A DNA stretch of 64,000 nucleotides from Bryobacterales bacterium (lineage in GTDB: Bacteria; Acidobacteriota; Terriglobia; Bryobacterales; Bryobacteraceae). Shown in pieces: positions 26,026 to 35,060 of the stretch. Numbering within the stretch: the stretch's first letter is position 1; every line of letters starts with the position of its first letter. Under the pieces are notes generated by a model. That model made no database searches, was not told where the DNA came from, and saw only the letters and a list, made by a program, of their open reading frames with translations. A program made the translations under genes and the position numbers. The stretch is taken from positions 1 through 64,000 of the forward strand of contig JADKID010000015.1 in NCBI GenBank assembly GCA_016721425.1. Direction: 5' to 3'.

Positions 26026-27219
26026 ATGAAACTGTTTACGATTGCGATGGCAGCCATCACGACGACGCTCTCGTGTTCCGCGGGAGTGGGGTTGAGGGAT
26101 TCCGGCGACGGATTCGGCATCCAAGTGCCGGCCGTCCTGGACCCGCAGGTGTGGATACCGCGCATCGCCGATGCCGGCGCCAGGTATGTTGTCACTGATG
26201 CACCGGGTGGCGGATGGGCGGAATTGGCCCGTGCGCGCGGCCTGCGATTCAACCCAGCCGGCTACTCCAACCTGGGCCAATGGATGCCCCCAGGGCCGCC
26301 TCCGCCGGGCAAGGACCGGAGCGTGTCGTGGGAGGTGCGCTTTGGGATGACTGATGACAGCGGTGGCGCTACGGCGCGTGAGTTGATCCGCCTCCTCATC
26401 GAGGTTCGCAGCAAGGGCGGCAATCTGGTGCTGAGCTTGCCGCCGAAGCCAGACGATGCCACCCAGGTGCTGGAGGAGATCGGCCGATGGTTACGGGTCA
26501 ATAGGGAATCGGTTTTTGACACATCGCCAAGCCCTTTTGACCGGATGCCTTTCTTCGGCCGAGCGACTGCTCGGGGGAACTCGCTTTATCTGCACCTCTT
26601 CCACTGGCCCGCGAACGCGAAGCTGCCGGTGCCGGATCTGCAAAACAAAATCGTGTCGGCGGAGCTTCTTGGCACGGGCATGAAGTTGGCGGTGTCAGGA
26701 TCGACGATCGAGCTGCCCATGGCGGCTCCGCATCAGGCAGCGAGTGTCGTAAAGCTGACTCTGGATGGGTCTCCCAAGCTGAGGCCCTACCTAATTCAAC
26801 CGGACCAGGACGGATGGATCACCGCTCCGGCGGAGTCCTGCGAGTTCGACACTCGTCCGGGAATCACCGTTCGGAGGGAGGACCGGGCAGGAAGGGTATT
26901 CCTCTCCCACTGGACACGGGCCATCGACGTTCCGACCTGGAAGGTGTATGTGCCGCAGGACGGGCGCTACAGTGTGGACGTTGTCTACAGGGCCGGCGAG
27001 GCGAGTAAGGGCGTGCCGTTCACCATTACGATGAAGGGCCCCACGATGGGCATGGTCAAGGGCACGGTGGAGCCCACCGGAGGCGTGAGCCGCCGGCAAG
27101 TGGTGTCGAACATGGTGCTGGAGGCGGGCAATCACATGCTCCTGGTGCAACCGGAGAACAAGCCGGGCCAGATTGCGATGGAGTTGGAGGCCGTCATCCT
27201 GCGCCGTACCGGTGAGTGA
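26026..27219 (+). CDS. Shrunken GH29 (alpha-L-fucosidase) relative lacking the catalytic barrel
   Basis: 397 residues with a signal peptide. Residues ~35-60 match the start of a GH29 barrel (LDPQVWIPRIADAGARYVVTD). Then the sequence jumps to the barrel end: SWEVRFGMTDDSGG, ELIRLLIEVRSKGGNLVLSLPPKPDD, IGRWLRVNRESVFDTSPSPF, followed by the C-terminal beta domain and a CBM-like tail (TWKVYVPQDGRYSVDVVYRAGE). The middle of the barrel, including the nucleophile Asp region, is missing. There is no ribosome site, because the terminator occupies that place. Either a decaying gene or a non-catalytic secreted protein. Confidence 0.7.
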   Translation: MKLFTIAMAAITTTLSCSAGVGLRDSGDGFGIQVPAVLDPQVWIPRIADAGARYVVTDAPGGGWAELARARGLRFNPAGYSNLGQWMPPGPPPPGKDRSVSWEVRFGMTDDSGGATARELIRLLIEVRSKGGNLVLSLPPKPDDATQVLEEIGRWLRVNRESVFDTSPSPFDRMPFFGRATARGNSLYLHLFHWPANAKLPVPDLQNKIVSAELLGTGMKLAVSGSTIELPMAAPHQAASVVKLTLDGSPKLRPYLIQPDQDGWITAPAESCEFDTRPGITVRREDRAGRVFLSHWTRAIDVPTWKVYVPQDGRYSVDVVYRAGEASKGVPFTITMKGPTMGMVKGTVEPTGGVSRRQVVSNMVLEAGNHMLLVQPENKPGQIAMELEAVILRRTGE

Positions 27220-27229
27220 AGGCCACCAA

Positions 27230-27289
27230 TTCACCGAACATTGACCCCAATTTCACCGCCCGGATACGGCCGGCCATCTACCCTACTGT
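27230..27289 (+). promoter_or_regulatory. 11-bp direct-repeat array upstream of the alkaline phosphatase
   Basis: TTCACC (27230), TTGACC (27241) and TTCACC (27252) start exactly 11 bases apart, the clearest of the three arrays. TACCCT (27279) or TACTGT (27284-27289) could be the -10. Comparable 11-base TTCACC-like units are known as Pho boxes in actinobacteria. Confidence 0.65.
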
Positions 27290-27342
27290 GATCGGTCCTT
27301 GGTTTGCACCCGTGGCCGATGACTCGGTAGAGGAGGTAATTC

Positions 27343-29370
27343 GTGTTTTCACAACGTGCCATGCGCGCCGGTCTGGGGACCTTGGCGCTCGCCATCAGTT
27401 CATTCGCACAGACGGCTGCTCCCAGCGTCAGCATCCTGCTGCCGGAGCGGACCCGCCTGCTGGAGGGGCAACTGATCGATATCGTTCTCGAGGTTCGCAA
27501 CGCCGCTAGCGTAAGCAACCTGAGTGTGATGGCCGGCGGGATTGATATCACCTCGAAGTTTGGCGCGCCAGTCCAGACTGGACTGGATTGCGACGCCAGC
27601 ACGGATTGGGTCCTGCGCGCCGACCTGCAATCGTTCGACACGCCTGGTGACGTGAAGCTGGATGTCTCGCTCAGTGCCGGGGGCAGCGCTCTGAGGGCAT
27701 CGCGAAACATCCTGGTGCGCGAATTCAAGATCAGCGCCGGACGCCAGCGCAACGTCATTCTGTTTATCGGCGACGCGATGGGAACGACGTACCGCGATGC
27801 CGCCAGGTTGGTTTCCAAGGCGATTGTCGACGATAAGGGCAACAGCACTTTCCGCGAGGGCTTCTTCGACGACCTCACCGACATGGACAAGATGCCCATC
27901 TCCGGCCTTGTGATGACCTACGGCACGGATTCCATCGTGCCCGATTCGGCAAACACGGGCACGGCGTGGGCCACTGGCAACAAGAGCTTCCTGAACGCCG
28001 TCAACACGTTCACAGATGGCACCGATTGCCGCTGGCGCTTCAATGGCCTCGCCAATGCCGCCAATCTCGGCGCCATCACCGACAACCCGCGTGTGGAGAA
28101 TTTGTGGCAGTATCTCAAGCGGCGCTACAACTACCGCGCCGGCATTGTTTCCACCGCCAGCGTCACCGACGCCACGCCCGCGGTGGAAGGCGCCTATGTG
28201 GGCTACCGCCAGGCGCGTCTTGAGATCGCACGCCAGTTTCTGGAGAATCCGATGCTGAAGGGCAAGCCGGCCTTCGACGTGATTCTGGGCGGCGGCCTGG
28301 ACCCCTTCACCGCCGAGGGCCGCACTGACAAGCGCAATCTCGTCGCCGAGTTTCAGGCGCTGGGCTATACCTACGTGACCACGGCAGCCGGGCTGCGCAA
28401 CGTGTCATCCGGACAGCCGCTTCTGGGCCTCTTCCGCGGTTCGCCGACGAAGGCTCCGGCCAGCGATGGCATCCGCACCTCCGGCGATCCGAACATGGAG
28501 GTCGCCTACGACAAGCTGGGACTCCAGCGCCCTGCGTCGGAGCCCGCTCCGAATTTCCAGGGCTACACCGATCAGCCGATGCTCGAGCTGATGACGGCGA
28601 AGGCATTGGAGACTCTCTCGGCATCCAGCTTCTTCTACCCCACTCCGTTCATCCTCATGGTGGAGGCCGCGTCCATCGATAAGCAGTCGCATCCGAACCA
28701 GGCAGCCGGCACCATCTGGGACGCCATTGAGATGGACAAGTCCGTCGCGGTCGCTCGCAAATGGGCGGCCAAGCGCTCCTCTAGGGACACGCTGATTGTT
28801 GTCTCCGCCGACCATGATCAGTCCATGCACATCATTGGCGTCAGCAACATCCCGGACCTCGAATACTTTGACCGCAACAAGAGCGAGAACGTCGCCTACA
28901 AGACCTCGGCCGGCAACCAGAGCTTCACGGTTTACGGGGATAGCTACTCCAATGCCCGCGCTGGCCTGCCCTTCATCAACAACAGCACCGGGGCATCCAA
29001 CAATACCGGAACCGCTGGAATGCCGGGCTCTTTCGCGCCGACGAATTCCGCGACGGATCCAGCCTCCAGCACTTACTCGACATACTTCGGCAACCCCGCC
29101 TACAAGCTGGACCCGCAAACCGGTTACCCGGTGAACTCCGGCGCCGGCATCCGCCGGATCACGGTCGGATTCCGCACCGGCGATCATACGGGCTCCTCCG
29201 TGCCCGTGACGGCGGAGGGTCCTGGCGCCTATCTGTTCACCGGCTACATGGACCAGACCGATCTCTTTTTCAAGATGGCCGCTGCCATTTCGAACGACAC
29301 GTCGGCGGGCGACAAATTCGTCGAAGAAGTGCTGATGAGCCCGAGCAACCCGAAGACCATTGGCAAGTAG
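27343..29370 (+). CDS. PhoA-type alkaline phosphatase, secreted
   Basis: 675 residues, GTG start with AGGAGG six bases upstream. Signal peptide to ~24, an extra N-terminal Ig-like domain ~28-125, then the phosphatase: metal motif ILFIGDAMGTT (D144), nucleophile S202 in VPDSANTGTAWATG, zinc ligands in EAASIDKQSH and VVSADHDQSMH, and the late GDHTGSSVPVTAEGPGA. It should release phosphate from organic monoesters in the periplasm or outside. It follows a repeat array like those of the regulator and receptor. Confidence 0.92.
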   Translation: MFSQRAMRAGLGTLALAISSFAQTAAPSVSILLPERTRLLEGQLIDIVLEVRNAASVSNLSVMAGGIDITSKFGAPVQTGLDCDASTDWVLRADLQSFDTPGDVKLDVSLSAGGSALRASRNILVREFKISAGRQRNVILFIGDAMGTTYRDAARLVSKAIVDDKGNSTFREGFFDDLTDMDKMPISGLVMTYGTDSIVPDSANTGTAWATGNKSFLNAVNTFTDGTDCRWRFNGLANAANLGAITDNPRVENLWQYLKRRYNYRAGIVSTASVTDATPAVEGAYVGYRQARLEIARQFLENPMLKGKPAFDVILGGGLDPFTAEGRTDKRNLVAEFQALGYTYVTTAAGLRNVSSGQPLLGLFRGSPTKAPASDGIRTSGDPNMEVAYDKLGLQRPASEPAPNFQGYTDQPMLELMTAKALETLSASSFFYPTPFILMVEAASIDKQSHPNQAAGTIWDAIEMDKSVAVARKWAAKRSSRDTLIVVSADHDQSMHIIGVSNIPDLEYFDRNKSENVAYKTSAGNQSFTVYGDSYSNARAGLPFINNSTGASNNTGTAGMPGSFAPTNSATDPASSTYSTYFGNPAYKLDPQTGYPVNSGAGIRRITVGFRTGDHTGSSVPVTAEGPGAYLFTGYMDQTDLFFKMAAAISNDTSAGDKFVEEVLMSPSNPKTIGK

Positions 29371-29388
29371 GCCGCAGAACCTCAAAAC

Positions 29389-29958
29389 ATGATTCGAAGA
29401 CTCCTCTTGGTGGCGCCGCTCCTCGCGGCGCCCCTCCTTTCCCAAGCCATCCCGGCAGCGGCTGATCCAGTTGTGGATGGTTCGCGGCTGGAATGGTTCC
29501 AACTCACTGAAACACCGGACCAGATTCGGAAGTCTCTCGGGCAGCCAGCCCTCACCGCCGATTTCGGCGCCGACTACCGGAGTTGGCAGTTTCAGATTGG
29601 AGATATCGACCACCACGATTTCTCCCATCTGGCGGTCTTTCGCAAATCCACCAGGACCCTCGTCAGCATCACCCGTAACTACGAGCCCGAGATCGCGGTG
29701 GACCAGCTCTTTCCCGCCGGAGAAACCACCACCTATCACTACCCCAACGCCAGCAAGCCAGAGATGAGCGTTCGCGTAAGGCTCCTATCCCAGGACCGCC
29801 TGCTGATTGCGAACGGCGCGGGCTCCGATGCCGGGCGGCCCGCGCAGACTACCAATCAGGTCGTGCTCATCCGCCGGAGCGACCTGCGCTACTTCTTCGG
29901 ATGGCTCGACAAGCAGATGCCTCAAGGGTTAGCTGAGCCGCGCTCCAGCCTGCGATAG
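29389..29958 (+). CDS. Hypothetical secreted protein after the alkaline phosphatase
   Basis: 189 residues with a signal peptide (RRLLLVAPLLAAPLLSQA). The mature part has WFQLTETPDQIRKSLGQP, a pattern seen in small BamE/SmpA-like or DUF2845-like chains, but I cannot assign it. Eighteen bases from the phosphatase stop, so co-transcribed. Confidence 0.7.
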   Translation: MIRRLLLVAPLLAAPLLSQAIPAAADPVVDGSRLEWFQLTETPDQIRKSLGQPALTADFGADYRSWQFQIGDIDHHDFSHLAVFRKSTRTLVSITRNYEPEIAVDQLFPAGETTTYHYPNASKPEMSVRVRLLSQDRLLIANGAGSDAGRPAQTTNQVVLIRRSDLRYFFGWLDKQMPQGLAEPRSSLR

Positions 29959-30126
29959 AGCGTCTGCAGAATTGTCGTCGACCACCAGTTGCTAACGCGC
30001 GCGATTCGGAACCGATGGTCAGCCGGACTGATACGCCCGCGCGTTCTCGCGGCTCCATCTTTGTGTCCGCACGATCTCGTGGTAGCCTAATACGTCCGCG
30101 AACGTACAGATTGAGGAGACCACGGC

Positions 30127-31449
30127 ATGCATGTAGTCGGCCCCGTCCAGGGCGGCGAGCGGATCTCGTCCCTAGACACAGTGCGGGGCTTTGCCCTGCT
30201 GGGCATCCTGCTCATGAACATCGTGGGATTCGGCCTGTACGGCTCCTACGACAACCCGACGATCTCCGGTGGGGCCACAGGCATCAATCTGTGGATCTGG
30301 ACGGCGATGCATATTCTGGCCGAGGGCAAGATGCGCTGCCTGTTTTCCATGGTGTTTGGCGCGGGCGTGATTCTGCTGACTTCGCGAGCCGAGGGGCGCG
30401 GGGCCGGCGCGTCCACGGCGGATGTCTATTACCGCCGCAACCTGTGGCTGGCCGCGGCCGGTATACTCCACGCCTTCCTGCTGTGGCAGGGCGAGATCCT
30501 CTACAGCTACGGCATATGCGCGCTGGTGCTGTACCCGTTTCGCCACCTGGCGCCCAAGGCGCTGCTCTCCATCGGCGCTGTGTTACTGGTAATCACGGCC
30601 GGATGCAGCGTCTACATGGGTGCCGACACCGCGGAGATCATCAATAAGGGCAAGGCGGCGTTACTGGCCGAAAAGGGCGGGGCGAAGCTCACCGAGACCC
30701 AGGTAGAGGACAAGGAGAAGTGGGAGCAGTTGCGTAAGCACACGCAACCCACGCCCGCGGAAGTGGAGAAGAAGAACAAGCAGTGGCGTGGTGGGTTTGT
30801 GGATGTCCTCAAGGTGCGGGCCGAGGGCGTGTGGCGCTGGCACAGCACGGCGTATTACCACTACTGGAATCTGGATATCTTCAGCATGATGTTCATCGGC
30901 ATGGGACTGTTCAAGCTGGGCGTCTTCAGCGGCACGAGGTCGTTCCGGTTTTACGCGATCATGGCGGCCGTGGGTTACGTGTTGGGGTTGTCGATCAACT
31001 CTTACACGGCGTACATGAGGGTTACGAACAATTTTGACCTGGTAGTGAGCGCGTATACGGGCGTGACGTACGACATTGGCCGGCTGTCCATCGCGCTGGC
31101 GCATGTGGGCGCCTTGATGCTGCTGGTGAAGGGCGGCATGCTGCTGTGGCTAATGCGGCCGCTGGCCGCGATTGGGCAGATGGCGCTGAGCAACTACCTG
31201 ATGCACTCCGTTGTGTGCTCCACCATCTTCTGCGGCTACGGCTTCGGGATGTTCGGACGGATGGAGCGGTATCAACTCTACTTCGTGGTGGCCGGGCTGT
31301 GGCTGTTCCAAATGATTGCCAGCCCCATCTGGCTGCGGCACTTCCAATTTGGACCGGCGGAGTGGGCGTGGCGATCGTTGACGTACTGGAAGAAGCAACC
31401 GATGCGGAGAGAGGCGCCGGTGGAGATGCCGTCCGCGGCCACGGCATGA
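30127..31449 (+). CDS. DUF418 (YeiB-like) membrane protein
   Basis: 440 residues, ATG preceded by GAGGAG. Opening motif ISSLDTVRGFALLGILLMNIVGFG, then about eight TM helices; the C-terminal DUF418 block has FDLVVSAYTG, RPLAAIGQMALSNYLMHSVVCSTIF and FGPAEWAWRSLTYWKKQ. Family role is unknown. Its stop overlaps the next start (ATGA), linking it to the gluconate-dehydrogenase-like pair. Confidence 0.9.
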   Translation: MHVVGPVQGGERISSLDTVRGFALLGILLMNIVGFGLYGSYDNPTISGGATGINLWIWTAMHILAEGKMRCLFSMVFGAGVILLTSRAEGRGAGASTADVYYRRNLWLAAAGILHAFLLWQGEILYSYGICALVLYPFRHLAPKALLSIGAVLLVITAGCSVYMGADTAEIINKGKAALLAEKGGAKLTETQVEDKEKWEQLRKHTQPTPAEVEKKNKQWRGGFVDVLKVRAEGVWRWHSTAYYHYWNLDIFSMMFIGMGLFKLGVFSGTRSFRFYAIMAAVGYVLGLSINSYTAYMRVTNNFDLVVSAYTGVTYDIGRLSIALAHVGALMLLVKGGMLLWLMRPLAAIGQMALSNYLMHSVVCSTIFCGYGFGMFGRMERYQLYFVVAGLWLFQMIASPIWLRHFQFGPAEWAWRSLTYWKKQPMRREAPVEMPSAATA

Positions 31450-32009
31450 GCGGCGGATTTTCGACGCGCCGCCAGATGCTGGCGTCGGCATTTCTGCTGG
31501 GCGCTGGCGCCGAGATTGGCGAGGCATTGCAGCACGCGCACCAGGCGGTGCGGCAGGGTTTCGCGGTGCAATCGCTGCCGCCTGAGATGGCCAAGGAGGT
31601 GGAGGCGCTGGTCTGCCAGATCATCCCCTCGGGTGATGGCCCGGGCGCGCGGGAAACAGGCGTGATCCATTTCATTGATCGCGCGCTGGGCACATTTGCC
31701 GCGGATCAGAAGGACCTCTATTTGCGGTCGATGGGCGAGGTGCAGGAAGTGCGCCGCAAGATGTTTCCCGAGTCGGCCAGCATCGCCGGTCTGACGGAGG
31801 CCCAGCAGATTGCGCTGGTCCAAGCGATTGAAAAGACGCCTTTCTTCGGAGCGCTCAGGACGCACACGGTGATGGGGTTTCTGGGCAGCCCGGAATATGG
31901 CGGCAACCAGGGCGGCGCCGGATGGGCGCACATCGGTTTCGAGGACAAGATGGCATTTGATCCTCCGTTTGGCGCGTACGATGCTGCCGCAGAGCGGGGC
32001 GGGCAATGA
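31446..32009 (+). CDS. Gluconate 2-dehydrogenase subunit 3-like protein (Tat-exported)
   Basis: 187 residues from ATG 31446. Twin-arginine signal (STRRQMLASAFLLGAGAEI) followed by the subunit-3 pattern (LPPEMAKEVEALVCQIIPSGDGPGARETGVIHFIDRALGTFA, GFLGSPEYGGNQGGAGW). The subunit escorts the flavoprotein subunit through Tat; the large subunit follows with a 4-base overlap. Confidence 0.88.
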   Translation: MSGGFSTRRQMLASAFLLGAGAEIGEALQHAHQAVRQGFAVQSLPPEMAKEVEALVCQIIPSGDGPGARETGVIHFIDRALGTFAADQKDLYLRSMGEVQEVRRKMFPESASIAGLTEAQQIALVQAIEKTPFFGALRTHTVMGFLGSPEYGGNQGGAGWAHIGFEDKMAFDPPFGAYDAAAERGGQ

Positions 32010-33652
32010 AGGCGCCCTACTCTCCACGCGACATCGTGGATTTCGTCGTCATTGGATCCGGCGCGGCCGGCGGCGTGATGGCGAAGGAGCTTTCCGAGGC
32101 CGGGTTCTCCGTGGTGGTGCTGGAGCAGGGTCCGTGGCTGAAGGAGAAGGACTTTCTCCACGACGAGATCAAGTTCACGATGCACTCGCCGCTGACCAAC
32201 GACACCAAGCGGCAGCCGCTGACGTACCGCGAGAATGACTCGATGAAAGCCCGGCCGCTGAAGGCGATTGAGTATGGGCGGCAGGTGGGCGGCGGCACGG
32301 TCCATTTCACGGGCAACTACTGGCGATTCCACGAGAGCGACTTCCACGAGCGCACGCTGTTCGGCGGTGTGCCCGGCACCGGATTCGCGGACTGGCCGCT
32401 GAGCTACGCCGAGCTGGAGCCTTTCTACACCAAGGCTGAGCACGACATGGGTATCTCCGGCCTGGGCGGCGCCAATCCCTTCGAGGGGCCGCGGTCCAAG
32501 CCCTATCCGCTACCGCCGATGCCGGCCAAGTCTTCCGGGGTCCTGTTGGAACGGGCCGCGAAGAAGCTGGGCCTGCACGCGTTTCCCGCGCCGGTGGCCG
32601 TGCTGTCCAAGCCCTACCGCGGACGCAGTGCGTGTACCGGTTGTGGAATGTGCGAGTACTTTGGCTGTGAGATGCGCGCCAAGTCATCGACGCTAGTCAG
32701 CGTGATTCCCATGGCGCTGCGGACGGGCCGCTGTGAGGTGCGGCCGGACTCCTACGTGCGCCAGATCCGCATGGATTCCAATGGGCGCACCAACGGTGTG
32801 CTGTATTTCGACGCCAACCGGCGCGAGGTGTTTCAGAAGGCGAGGGCCGTGGCGCTATGCGCGAACGGAGTGGAATCGCCGCGGCTGCTACTGAACTCGA
32901 AGACGAGCCGCGCTCCGGACGGCCTGGCCAACTCCAGTGGTCTGGTGGGCAAATACCTGATGTGGGACAACGGCGCATTCGTGAGCGGGTTGTTTGAAGA
33001 GCCGCTGAACGAGTTCAAAGGAATCCAGGTGGGGCGCGTGCTGCACGATTTCTACAACGCCGATCCGAAGCGCGGATTCTACGGGGGCGGTGGCATCGAC
33101 GCGCGGTTTAACTTCTATCCGGTGAGTTTCGGGCTCGGCGGGTTGCCGGATGACGCGCCGAAGTGGGGCGCCGAGTACAAGCGCATGCTGCGCGAGTACT
33201 TCACGCGCACCATGTCGCTGTTGAGCCATACGACATCGCTGCCGCAGTTGACCAACAACGTCAGCCTGGATCCTGATATGAGAGACGCCTGGGGCCTGCC
33301 TGCGGCGCGGATCACGTACAGCCCCCACGCCGACGATCTGGCGACGCTCCGCTGGATTCAGCCGAAGCAGGAGGAGATTCTGCGCGCAGCGGGCGCAAAG
33401 AGGGTGTGGCGGTATCCGGTGGATGAGTTCGGCATGTCTCTGCACCTGATGGGTACTTGCCGGATGGGGCTGGATCCGAAGACCTCGGTGGTGAATCCGT
33501 ACAGCCGCTCGCACGATGTGGCGAACCTGTACATCGTGGACGGGAGCAACTTCGTGACCAGCGCGCGGCAGCAGCCCACTGCGACGATTCAGGCCCTGGC
33601 GTATCGCGCCGCGGACCGGATCATCGCGGAATCCAAGCGGGGCGGTCTTTAG
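32006..33652 (+). CDS. GMC oxidoreductase, gluconate-dehydrogenase-like flavoprotein
   Basis: 548 residues. FAD-binding motif DFVVIGSGAAGGVMAKELSEAG (~13-34), VGGGTVHFTGNYWRF, a Cys-rich stretch CTGCGMCEYFGCEM (~212-225) typical of this branch, and the C-terminal GMC signature MGTCRMG and NLYIVDGSNFVTSARQQPTATIQALA. Likely oxidises sugars or sugar acids in the periplasm. The usual third subunit, a multihaem cytochrome c, is not encoded here. Its stop overlaps the convergent Gfo gene by 4 bases. Confidence 0.9.
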   Translation: MKAPYSPRDIVDFVVIGSGAAGGVMAKELSEAGFSVVVLEQGPWLKEKDFLHDEIKFTMHSPLTNDTKRQPLTYRENDSMKARPLKAIEYGRQVGGGTVHFTGNYWRFHESDFHERTLFGGVPGTGFADWPLSYAELEPFYTKAEHDMGISGLGGANPFEGPRSKPYPLPPMPAKSSGVLLERAAKKLGLHAFPAPVAVLSKPYRGRSACTGCGMCEYFGCEMRAKSSTLVSVIPMALRTGRCEVRPDSYVRQIRMDSNGRTNGVLYFDANRREVFQKARAVALCANGVESPRLLLNSKTSRAPDGLANSSGLVGKYLMWDNGAFVSGLFEEPLNEFKGIQVGRVLHDFYNADPKRGFYGGGGIDARFNFYPVSFGLGGLPDDAPKWGAEYKRMLREYFTRTMSLLSHTTSLPQLTNNVSLDPDMRDAWGLPAARITYSPHADDLATLRWIQPKQEEILRAAGAKRVWRYPVDEFGMSLHLMGTCRMGLDPKTSVVNPYSRSHDVANLYIVDGSNFVTSARQQPTATIQALAYRAADRIIAESKRGGL

Positions 33653-34947
33653 ACTTCCAGCTTCCAGGGGCTGCGATACTTGGCCTTGAGCATCGGGCGC
33701 GCGGCCTCCTGCTTAACGGTCCAGTTCTTCTCGTCCCAATCCAGGCGCATTTTGGTGCGCATGGAGATATTGGCGAGGATGCAGGCCGTGGAGGAGCGGA
33801 CGCAGGTCTCGATCTCGCTCTGGGGTGCGGTACGGGTCTGGATACATTCAATCCAGTTCTTCCAGTGCTTCACATTCATCTCGCTCATCTCGGGGTTCTT
33901 TTCGAACGTCTGCGGCTCCACTTTCGATTTGGCGTTCGGGATCAGCCAGCAGCCGCGCCGGTAGACGATGAGCGAGGCCTCGGTGCCATGGATCACCGTG
34001 GCGGCGCCGTGATCGCCGAACATCGGCAACGGGTTGGCGGTGCGGCTCTCGTAGGTGGTGAGGAACTTCGGATACTCGTAGGTGGCCATCATTGTGTCGG
34101 GCGTATCCACGTTGTCATTGACGTAGAATTTGCTGCCCATGGCCGATATCGAGAGCGGCATCACCTCATCGAAGCACTGGTGCAGCGGATCGATCAGGTG
34201 CACGCCCCAATCCGTCATCGCGCCGCCGGCATAGTCCCAGAAATAGCGGAACGTGGGGAATGTGGTCTTGGTGACGCCCCAGCGATTCTCGTTGAATGGC
34301 ACCTTCGGCGCGGGTCCCAGCCACATCTCCCAATCCAACCCGGCGGGTACGGCGCCATCGGCGGGGTTGCCCCAACCTTCCTTGCGCGCCAAGCCGCTCT
34401 GATAGGCGTGGCAAAACGTGACCTCGCCCAGTATGCCGCTCTTCACCAGTTCGGCCGCTTTCTTGAAATAGCCGCCGGAGCGCTGCATGGTGCCAGCCTG
34501 CACAATGCGCTTGTACTTCCGCGCGGCCTGCACCATCTTCTGGCCCTCCTCCACATAGACGCAGGAGGGCTTTTCCACATAGACGTCCTTGCCGGCTTTG
34601 CACGCCTCAATGGCCATGTAGGCGTGCCAGTGATCGGGCGTGGAGATACACACGGCGTCAATGGACTTGTCCGCCAGAATCTCCCGGAAATCCTTCACCA
34701 GCTTCGGCTCAAACCCGCCGCGGCGCGCTACTGCCTGGTTCTTCTCGAGCGCAGGCTGGTAGACGTCGCAAAGCGCCGCTGGCACAATCTGGGGCACCTT
34801 CATGCCGTAGCCCAAGTTGCCCGAGCCCATCGCGCCGAGGCCGATGTAGCCCACCGCGATCTTGTCGTTGGCGCCCCGTACGTTCCCCGTGAACAGCGAC
34901 GTGGTGAGAGCCGCTCCAGCGCCAGTTACGAATCCTCTACGATCCAT
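33649..34947 (-). CDS. Gfo/Idh/MocA-family oxidoreductase with Tat leader
   Basis: 432 residues, ATG preceded by TAGGAG. Tat-type leader (MDRRGFVTGAGAALTTSLFTGN), Rossmann motif VGYIGLGAMGSGNLG, EKP motif in VYVEKPSCVYVEEGQKM, and the C-terminal barrel-like domain (DWGVHLIDPLHQ). NAD(P)-dependent sugar dehydrogenases of this branch are common, exported, in Acidobacteria and Planctomycetes. Substrate unknown. Confidence 0.9.
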   Translation of the reverse strand: MDRRGFVTGAGAALTTSLFTGNVRGANDKIAVGYIGLGAMGSGNLGYGMKVPQIVPAALCDVYQPALEKNQAVARRGGFEPKLVKDFREILADKSIDAVCISTPDHWHAYMAIEACKAGKDVYVEKPSCVYVEEGQKMVQAARKYKRIVQAGTMQRSGGYFKKAAELVKSGILGEVTFCHAYQSGLARKEGWGNPADGAVPAGLDWEMWLGPAPKVPFNENRWGVTKTTFPTFRYFWDYAGGAMTDWGVHLIDPLHQCFDEVMPLSISAMGSKFYVNDNVDTPDTMMATYEYPKFLTTYESRTANPLPMFGDHGAATVIHGTEASLIVYRRGCWLIPNAKSKVEPQTFEKNPEMSEMNVKHWKNWIECIQTRTAPQSEIETCVRSSTACILANISMRTKMRLDWDEKNWTVKQEAARPMLKAKYRSPWKLEV

Positions 34948-35060
34948 GCTTGAACTCCTAGCCTATTGATGGCGATCGAACAACGGCGCATGTTGCGTGC
35001 GCCCCTGCGGGGAGCGGACAGCCGACAGCAAGCCGAATCTGGATTATACGCCCGCGCCGT

